From: Treponema sp. OMZ 790
GTDB lineage: Bacteria > Spirochaetota > Spirochaetia > Treponematales > Treponemataceae
Length of the DNA: 64,000 nt
Direction of reading: 5' to 3'
Assembly (NCBI RefSeq): GCF_024181285.1
Contig: NZ_CP051201.1
Location: 310,001-374,000, forward strand
The position numbers and the translations under genes are program-made. The notes below the pieces were generated by a model. That model did no database searches, had not been told where the DNA came from, and saw nothing but the letters and a program-made list of their open reading frames with translations. Shown piece by piece: positions 58,860 through 64,000 of this stretch (position 1 is the stretch's first letter; the number at the start of each line of letters is the position of its first letter).

Positions 58860-60482
58860 ATGAGCGATATTCGAAGATTGCCTATTGGTGTTCAAAGTTT
58901 TGCAGATTTGAGATCAAAAAATTTTATTTATGTAGATAAAACCGAATATGTAAGTAAATTGGTTTTAGAAAATAAGGTGTTTTTTTTAAGCCGCCCGCGC
59001 CGTTTCGGGAAAAGTCTTTTTCTTTCTACCTTAAAGGCTTACTTTTTAGGTAAAAAAGAGCTTTTTAAAGGGCTTTATATCGAAGAGACGGAACAACGGC
59101 AGGCAGAAAAAGAAGACCGCGAAGCTTGGATTAAGTATCCGGTTCTCCATCTCGATTTTACCGGAAAAAACTATGCCGATGTTAAGGCCTTGCGCGATAT
59201 TCTCAATGCCCATTTACGAGAATGGGAAGAAGAATTTAAAATAGAAAAGACGGAAGACTCTCCAGACGGACGCTTTAAAAACCTGATACAAAGGATTTAT
59301 GAAACAACAGGCAGACAGGTAACTGTGCTGGTTGACGAGTACGATAAGCCCCTCCTTGAAACTATGATTATAAATGAGCCCTTAAACGAAGAGTATAGGC
59401 GTATCTTAAAAGGTTTTTACGGGGTGATTAAGTCTTGTGATGAATATATCCGTTTTGCCTTTTTAACGGGAGTTACCAAATTCAGCAAGGTAAGCATCTT
59501 CAGCGATTTAAACAATTTGAGGGACATAAGTATGCTTCCCGATTACGATACTGTCTGCGGTATTACTCAAAAAGAAATGGAAGAAGTTTTTAAACCCGAA
59601 ATACTTGCGCTCGGAAAAGCTCAAGATTTGACCGAAGGCGAGACTCTCGCAAAGCTAAAACAAAAATATGACGGCTATCATTTTTCCGAAAACTTTGTAA
59701 ATGTTTATAATCCGTTCAGTCTTTTAAATGTCTTTGCAGGAAAGGTATTCCGCAGCTTTTGGTTTTCGACAGGTACTCCCACCTTTTTGGTTAGAACCTT
59801 ACAGCACCAAAAAGAAATATGTATCCGCGATATTTTGGAAGATGCGGAAATGAGCGAAAACGCCCTACAAGATTACCGCCCCGATATGAATAATCCTATT
59901 CCCATTCTATTCCAGTCCGGCTATTTAACGATAAAAGATTATGACAAGGAATTTCAGCTTTATAAACTGGGCTTTCCCAATGACGAAGTAAAATACGGCT
60001 TTTTGGATAATCTTGTGCCTGCTTATACCTCTATTGCAAAGGATGCAAGCGGTTTGTTTATCGCAAATTTTGTAAGAGATATCGAAAAAGGCAAAACAGA
60101 ATCCTTTATGAAAAGAATGTATGCGGCTTGCGCAGGCCTTCCTTACAGCCTTGCTTCAAAGGAAAATATACAGATGAGGGAAAGGGATTACCAAATAGCC
60201 TTTTACATAATTTTCAGCCTCATGGGGCAGTTTGTACAAACAGAGGTAGTAAGTTCAAAAGGAAGGGCCGATTGTGTGCTTCACACAAGGGATACAATCT
60301 ATGTCTTCGAGTTTAAGCTTATGGGCTCGGGCACTCCCAAAGAAGCCATTCAACAGATAAAAGAAAAGGGCTATGCAGAACCCTACAAGACAAGCGGAAA
60401 AAAGATAGTTCTCATCGGCGCGGTCTTTGCCGACGGTATCGATGAAGAAACTGCCGGCACTTGGGAAGCGGAAGAATTATAG
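58860..60482 (+). CDS. AAA-ATPase-like / PD-(D/E)XK nuclease-like protein, paralogue 3
   Basis: A 540-aa protein of the same family as those at 29626 and 54433, but more diverged (for example RTLQHQKEICIRDILEDAEMSENALQDYRPDMNNPIP in place of their [12 protein letters not shown] section). Walker A-like [15 protein letters not shown] near 43, Walker [12 protein letters not shown] near 158 and GRADCVLHTRDTIYVFEFK near 477 are intact. GGGGGAGGG lies about 8 nt before the ATG. Function not established. Confidence 0.88.
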   Translation: MSDIRRLPIGVQSFADLRSKNFIYVDKTEYVSKLVLENKVFFLSRPRRFGKSLFLSTLKAYFLGKKELFKGLYIEETEQRQAEKEDREAWIKYPVLHLDFTGKNYADVKALRDILNAHLREWEEEFKIEKTEDSPDGRFKNLIQRIYETTGRQVTVLVDEYDKPLLETMIINEPLNEEYRRILKGFYGVIKSCDEYIRFAFLTGVTKFSKVSIFSDLNNLRDISMLPDYDTVCGITQKEMEEVFKPEILALGKAQDLTEGETLAKLKQKYDGYHFSENFVNVYNPFSLLNVFAGKVFRSFWFSTGTPTFLVRTLQHQKEICIRDILEDAEMSENALQDYRPDMNNPIPILFQSGYLTIKDYDKEFQLYKLGFPNDEVKYGFLDNLVPAYTSIAKDASGLFIANFVRDIEKGKTESFMKRMYAACAGLPYSLASKENIQMRERDYQIAFYIIFSLMGQFVQTEVVSSKGRADCVLHTRDTIYVFEFKLMGSGTPKEAIQQIKEKGYAEPYKTSGKKIVLIGAVFADGIDEETAGTWEAEEL

Positions 60483-60507
60483 CCGGCCGATTGCCGATAA
60501 AGAACTC

Positions 60508-61014
60508 TTAAACTATTTTTACATACCTCATTTCGGGGGCTTTTAGTACCTCTTGGATTTGAGTTTTTCCGTCGGGTCTAAAGCCGTGATGTTCATAAAA
60601 ATTTCTTGCAATCCGGTTTTCTTGAAATATCCAAATACACAATTCATGAATGCCTAGTCCTTTTGCTTCTTTTTCAAAATGCTTAATTAGTTTCGAGCCT
60701 ACTCCCGACCTTTCAAAGGCCTTTTCTACATAAATTGCCATGAGTTCAAAACTATCGCTTTTGTCGCTGTCTCGGCACATTCCTGTACGCATCATTCCCT
60801 TTATTATTCCGTCCTTGTCATCTTCATAAAGATATTGTTTTGATGTACATGCTTGAGAGTTAAGTTCTTTCTTTAAACGGTTAATGGATTTTTCAACCGA
60901 TAGTTCGCAAAAAAGAAAATTATCGTCAACGATGCCCCGATAAGTATTTCTCCAGCCGTAAACATTTATTTCTGCAACCCTTGATAAGTCCTTTAATTCT
61001 GCAAGTCTGATCAT
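60508..61014 (-). CDS. GNAT-family N-acetyltransferase
   Basis: A 168-aa acetyltransferase starting at ATG 61014, with AAAAAGGA 7 nt upstream; a TTG at 61038 lies before that site and is rejected. The N-terminus IRLAELKDLSRVAEINVYGWRNTYRGI, acetyl-CoA loop FERSGVGSKLIKHFEKEAK near 105 and end region IARNFYEHHGFRPDG near 140 are typical GNAT landmarks. Substrate unknown. Confidence 0.9.
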   Translation of the reverse strand: MIRLAELKDLSRVAEINVYGWRNTYRGIVDDNFLFCELSVEKSINRLKKELNSQACTSKQYLYEDDKDGIIKGMMRTGMCRDSDKSDSFELMAIYVEKAFERSGVGSKLIKHFEKEAKGLGIHELCIWIFQENRIARNFYEHHGFRPDGKTQIQEVLKAPEMRYVKIV

Positions 61015-61172
61015 TGTTTTTTCCTTTTTATAGTTCAATCTATGATTTTATATTATCATATTTACGTTCGTTTTTCAATAAATTTTTTACATTGACATTT
61101 TGCAGGTTGTAAGGGATATTTATTTTTAAGTATTTCTTGTGTTTGACGTCAAGTTTTTATATTATCGATCTA

Positions 61173-61201
61173 TTGACAGAAAACCTGTTTTTTTTTATAA
61201 T
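61173..61201 (+). promoter_or_regulatory. Consensus promoter of the zinc-ribbon gene
   Basis: TTGACA (61173-61178), 17 bp, TATAAT (61196-61201): a full match to both consensus boxes, the strongest promoter in the window. Confidence 0.85.
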
Positions 61202-61244
61202 TACGCGGTTAGCATAACAATAAATATTTTACTAGGAGGCAAAT

Positions 61245-61415
61245 ATGGCTGGTGCAAGTAAAAACTCACGAACTGCTGCTGCGACTCAAAAATTTAATTG
61301 TCCCTGCGGCGGAGAAATTGTATTAAAAACAATGGTCGATAACGGTAAGATTAAAAATATTGCAGAATGTTCAAAATGTAAAAGAGTTGAACGACGACCT
61401 AAAGACTTTCATTAA
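61245..61415 (+). CDS. Small zinc-ribbon-like protein, 56 aa
   Basis: A 56-aa basic protein with CPCGG (Cys19, Cys21) and CSKC (Cys42, Cys45), which could bind one zinc ion as a ribbon. The rest is Lys/Arg-rich, ending RRPKDFH. AGGAGG lies 5 nt before the ATG. A full-consensus promoter and a strong terminator make it a highly expressed single-gene unit. Size, charge and expression resemble small ribosome- or RNA-polymerase-associated proteins, but no named family is recognised. Confidence 0.85.
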   Translation: MAGASKNSRTAAATQKFNCPCGGEIVLKTMVDNGKIKNIAECSKCKRVERRPKDFH

Positions 61416-61447
61416 TCGATCAGGTTTAAAAGTTCTTAAAATGCTGA

Positions 61448-61497
61448 AAAGGGAGACTTTTTATGTAAGATGAGAGGTCTCCCTTTGTTGTTTTTTT
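61448..61497 (+). terminator. Intrinsic terminator of the zinc-ribbon gene
   Basis: AAAGGGAGAC (61448-61457) pairs with GTCTCCCTTT (61477-61486), 10 bp perfect, followed by GTTG and seven T residues. Confidence 0.85.
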
Positions 61498-61523
61498 GCT
61501 GAATTTAAGGAGGATAGTGTAAA

Positions 61524-62975
61524 ATGAACGAGGATAATGTTTTTAAATCCGGTTTAGGGGAAGAATGCGGAATTGCAGCTGTCTGGGATTCAAAATCTTT
61601 TAAGACAGAAAACCCTGAAAGACTGGATGATGCTGCCCGCTCGGTTTTTTATGCTCTTTTTTCTCTTCAGCACAGGGGCCAAGAGGCTGCGGGTATGGCT
61701 GTTTCAAACGGAAAACACATCCGCGTGTTTAAAAAACCGGGCCTCGTTTCAAATATTTTTACCGAAAACGATATATCGAACCTTCAAGGCTATGCTGCTA
61801 TAGGTCACACCCGCTATTCGACTACAGGTTCTTCTTCTTTTGGAAACATTCAGCCCTTTTATATCGAAACAATGTACGGCCCGATAGCCCTCGCTCATAA
61901 CGGAAACCTTGTAAACGCCCCCTATTTGCGGCAAAAACTTTTGGAGAGAGGGGTAGGGCTTTCTTCTACTTCGGATACCGAAGTTATGATTATGATGCTT
62001 GCAGCCGCCAAGGGAGATTCTTGGACAGAACGCATCGCCTCATGTATGCGGGAATGGGAAGGTGCTTTTTCTATTGCCGTTTTGACGGTTGAAGGCATTT
62101 ACATCGCTAGGGACCCTTGGGGTTTTCGTCCTCTTTGTGTAGGCAGCTTTCAAGACGGAGTATCGATTGCCGCAAGTGAGTCTTGCGCTCTTTTAACATT
62201 GGGCTGCAAGGATTTTACCGAGGTAAAAGCCGGAGAAATTTTAAAGTTGGTCGATAACGGAGCAGAGCTTTGTATGCAGCTTCCCCCTAAGGAGCCGCTT
62301 TCTCCATGTATCTTTGAATACGTCTACTTTGCCCGTCCCGACTCGGTTTGGAACAAGGCTTCGGTTCACATGTCAAGGGTAAATTTCGGCAAGGAGCTTG
62401 CAAAAAACTCTCCTGTAGAGGCCGACATAGTTATAGCCATCCCCGACTCGTCGCGGTCGGCAGCCATAGGCTATTCCCAAGAATCGGGCATTCCCTATGA
62501 TGAGGGCTTTTCAAAAAACCGATACATAGGACGCACCTTTATTCAGCCTACCCAAAAATTGCGCGACCAAGGCGTTGCGATGAAGTTTAATATTCTTTCC
62601 GAAGCTGTTGAAGGAAAACGCATCATAGTGGTTGACGACAGCATTGTCCGCGGAAGCACCATTGGCCCACTAATCAAGATGCTGCGGAGTGCCGGTGCCA
62701 AAGAAGTACACATCAGAATAGCTTCTCCGCCGGTGCGTTACTCCTGTTTTATGGGAGTAGACATGGGAGATCCCGAAAACCTAATCGCCCACAAAAAATC
62801 TGTTGAAGAAATACGCGAGCACATCGGAGCCGATTCCTTAGTCTACCTATCCCAAGAAAGTATGCTTAAAGCTATGAAGGATGCCGGAGCAAATACCCAT
62901 TTTTGCTGTGCCTGCTTTGACGGTAAGTACCCCGTCGATGTCAGCTGCGCTGCCGACAAAAATAGTTTTGAGTAG
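61524..62975 (+). CDS. purF: Amidophosphoribosyltransferase
   Basis: A 483-aa PurF that makes phosphoribosylamine from PRPP and glutamine, the first step of purine synthesis. The N-terminal nucleophile Cys lies in EECGIAAVWD near residue 15, after a short propeptide. Glutaminase landmarks are HTRYSTTG near 95-102 and HNGNLVN near 126; the PRPP loop is VVDDSIVRGST near 372-382. CXXC-type Cys near the end (CCACFDG) fit the iron-sulphur type. AGGAGG lies about 8 nt before the ATG. No other pur gene is next to it. Confidence 0.96.
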   Translation: MNEDNVFKSGLGEECGIAAVWDSKSFKTENPERLDDAARSVFYALFSLQHRGQEAAGMAVSNGKHIRVFKKPGLVSNIFTENDISNLQGYAAIGHTRYSTTGSSSFGNIQPFYIETMYGPIALAHNGNLVNAPYLRQKLLERGVGLSSTSDTEVMIMMLAAAKGDSWTERIASCMREWEGAFSIAVLTVEGIYIARDPWGFRPLCVGSFQDGVSIAASESCALLTLGCKDFTEVKAGEILKLVDNGAELCMQLPPKEPLSPCIFEYVYFARPDSVWNKASVHMSRVNFGKELAKNSPVEADIVIAIPDSSRSAAIGYSQESGIPYDEGFSKNRYIGRTFIQPTQKLRDQGVAMKFNILSEAVEGKRIIVVDDSIVRGSTIGPLIKMLRSAGAKEVHIRIASPPVRYSCFMGVDMGDPENLIAHKKSVEEIREHIGADSLVYLSQESMLKAMKDAGANTHFCCACFDGKYPVDVSCAADKNSFE

Positions 62976-62992
62976 GAGACTTTACCAAAAAT

Positions 62993-63334
62993 ATGGCGAT
63001 AAATCCGTTTCTTGGAATTTTAATATTTATATACTTTATATCGGGTGCGATAGTGAGGGCTTATTTGCAAATAAAAGGAGGCCGGTTGATCTCGAAAAAA
63101 TTGGACTGTTTGAAAACCTTAGGTATCGATAAAATTTTATTATTCATACCCGAATTTGTTCCTTTGTCGGTATTACAGCCTGTATATGACGAGCTTTCAA
63201 TTTTTGATACCGAAAAATATGAATTGGAAGATTATATAAAACTGTTAAAAATATACCGCAGAATATATGTTATACCATGTTTTATAGGCGGTAGTATTAC
63301 TTTGTTATATACTTTCATAAGAGCATTTTCATAG
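62993..63334 (+). CDS. Hypothetical membrane protein, 113 aa
   Basis: Two membrane helices, at about 4-24 (FLGILIFIYFISGAIVRAYLQ) and 92-112, with a soluble loop between them that includes DKILLFIPEFVPLSVLQPVYDELSIFD. AGGAG overlaps the purF stop, 15 nt before this ATG, so it may be read through from purF. No family recognised. The next gene starts 8 nt later. Confidence 0.65.
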   Translation: MAINPFLGILIFIYFISGAIVRAYLQIKGGRLISKKLDCLKTLGIDKILLFIPEFVPLSVLQPVYDELSIFDTEKYELEDYIKLLKIYRRIYVIPCFIGGSITLLYTFIRAFS

Positions 63335-63341
63335 GAGGATT

Positions 63342-63893
63342 ATGAATTACGAAAAAATTAATGCGAAAGCTTGTCTTATTGCCTCCGTTTTCCTTGGAAT
63401 AGTTTATTTGTTGATTTTTTATTTTTTCCCTTCCGCAAAAGCAAGTATGAAATATAAGAATGTTGATTTTTCGGAATTAGTTCGTGCTTTGAAAATCCTT
63501 TATTTAGGCTTATTCGGTTTGGGCATTTCTTTTTATAAGTTTGATTTTAAATTTTTAAGAACAAAGATTGCAAATATGTCTTCTAAACTCATAAAATTTT
63601 TATTGGCAGCTTTTAAAATATTGCTTTATATAACTTCATTTCTTTTATCAAAAACATATATTTCTGTCCTTGATCCTAAACCTAAATTTATTTTTTTTGT
63701 AATTCATGTTTTGTTTTTAATTGCGGGGATTCTGATAAATATCATCACGGAAACTGTTTTTGAATTCCATTCAGCTCATTACAATTATCCGTATTTGCAA
63801 TTAGTCTTGGGAAAACTCATTTTTATATTATGTGCTTTGCCTATTTATGTGGATTTTCTTGGCTGTGTTTATTTGTTGTTATCTTTAGTTTAG
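63342..63893 (+). CDS. Hypothetical membrane protein, 183 aa
   Basis: Five likely membrane helices (about 8-28, 45-62, 80-100, 110-135 and 155-180) and almost no loops. AGGAGG lies 4 nt before the ATG. It sits in tandem with the preceding small membrane protein and is probably made with it. No domain recognised. Confidence 0.65.
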   Translation: MNYEKINAKACLIASVFLGIVYLLIFYFFPSAKASMKYKNVDFSELVRALKILYLGLFGLGISFYKFDFKFLRTKIANMSSKLIKFLLAAFKILLYITSFLLSKTYISVLDPKPKFIFFVIHVLFLIAGILINIITETVFEFHSAHYNYPYLQLVLGKLIFILCALPIYVDFLGCVYLLLSLV

Positions 63894-63922
63894 TGAAGTA
63901 TGAATTTGGTAAAGGTGTTAAA

Positions 63923-64000
63923 ATGAAAAAACTTGTGTTATTTTTTGGTATTATTTTTATTGTCTTTCTTGCATTGGTATTGATACCGGAATTGGTAAAT
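63923..64000 (+). CDS. Start of an exported or membrane protein (truncated by the window)
   Basis: ATG 63923 after AAAGG, followed by a signal or anchor sequence (KKLVLFFGIIFIVFLALVLIP) and then the window edge. Third gene of the purF-downstream membrane group. Nothing more can be said. Confidence 0.55.
   Translation, partial: MKKLVLFFGIIFIVFLALVLIPELVN

Noticed and set aside
1-64000. CRISPR arrays, rRNA genes, tmRNA, complete insertion sequences
   Set aside because: Looked for regularly spaced repeats, rRNA-like conserved blocks and transposase motifs; none found.

Overview
The window is AT-rich, gene-dense spirochaete DNA, most likely Treponema denticola or a very close oral treponeme. 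The evidence is the mix of genes: an archaeal-type class I lysyl-tRNA synthetase; an oxygen-binding di-iron protein next to a soluble chemoreceptor; an FGE-fold lipoprotein whose last exon-like stretch looks like a diversity-generating retroelement (DGR) variable region; several lipoproteins; and three AAA-like/PD-(D/E)XK paralogues. The species call is inference from gene content, not from a database search.

Layout. 1-5.8 kb: end of an FMN alpha-hydroxy-acid dehydrogenase, an RsuA-type pseudouridine synthase, tyrS, a lipoprotein and lysS behind a hairpin-rich leader. 5.9-9.4 kb: two half-size ABC exporters. 9.5-16.8 kb: DUF2804, YgjP-like protease, repeat-containing lipoprotein, M18 aminopeptidase, mnmG. 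17-22 kb: two TPM-domain proteins, tRNA-Lys, a PpiD/SurA-like foldase and a DUF115 protein. 22-26.4 kb (minus): a J-domain protein and a heterodimeric ABC exporter. 26.4-29.6 kb: a 228-bp MITE, then a BlaI repressor / M56 membrane protease / tandem retropepsin-like protease operon. 29.6-33.4 kb: AAA/PD-(D/E)XK protein, radA, RelB/YoeB toxin-antitoxin. 33.6-35.9 kb: the DGR-target lipoprotein, a cluster of hairpins and a phosphoesterase. 35.9-46.6 kb (minus): rsmG, ALDH, an outer-membrane beta-barrel, a radical-SAM enzyme, tsaD, a YibQ-like deacetylase and a two-component pair. 46.6-53.5 kb (plus): DJ-1 protein, methyltransferase, di-iron oxygen sensor plus chemoreceptor, SPFH-like protein, family 4 UDG, priA. 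53.5-61 kb: a DUF3791-ART(DUF3990)-DUF3791 triplet, two more AAA/PD-(D/E)XK paralogues, prfA-prmC, a GNAT. 61.2-64 kb: a tiny zinc-ribbon protein, purF and membrane proteins.

Cross-cutting observations. (1) At least eight start codons lie only 6-8 nt after a good -10 box, usually with a -35 box at exactly 17 bp, and have no Shine-Dalgarno; these look like leaderless transcripts. (2) A two-hairpin repeat recurs with different, fully complementary stems but a fixed frame (hairpin, 2 nt, CGAGTTTT...AAAACATCGCAA) before lysS, before a phosphoesterase and after the DGR variable region, with a half copy overlapping a start codon. (3) The MITE has 19-bp terminal inverted repeats, an 8-bp target duplication and sits against the operator of the BlaI-type repressor. 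(4) The ART-fold triplet is a candidate toxin-antitoxin system. No reverse transcriptase, DGR template, CRISPR array, rRNA or complete IS transposase was seen.
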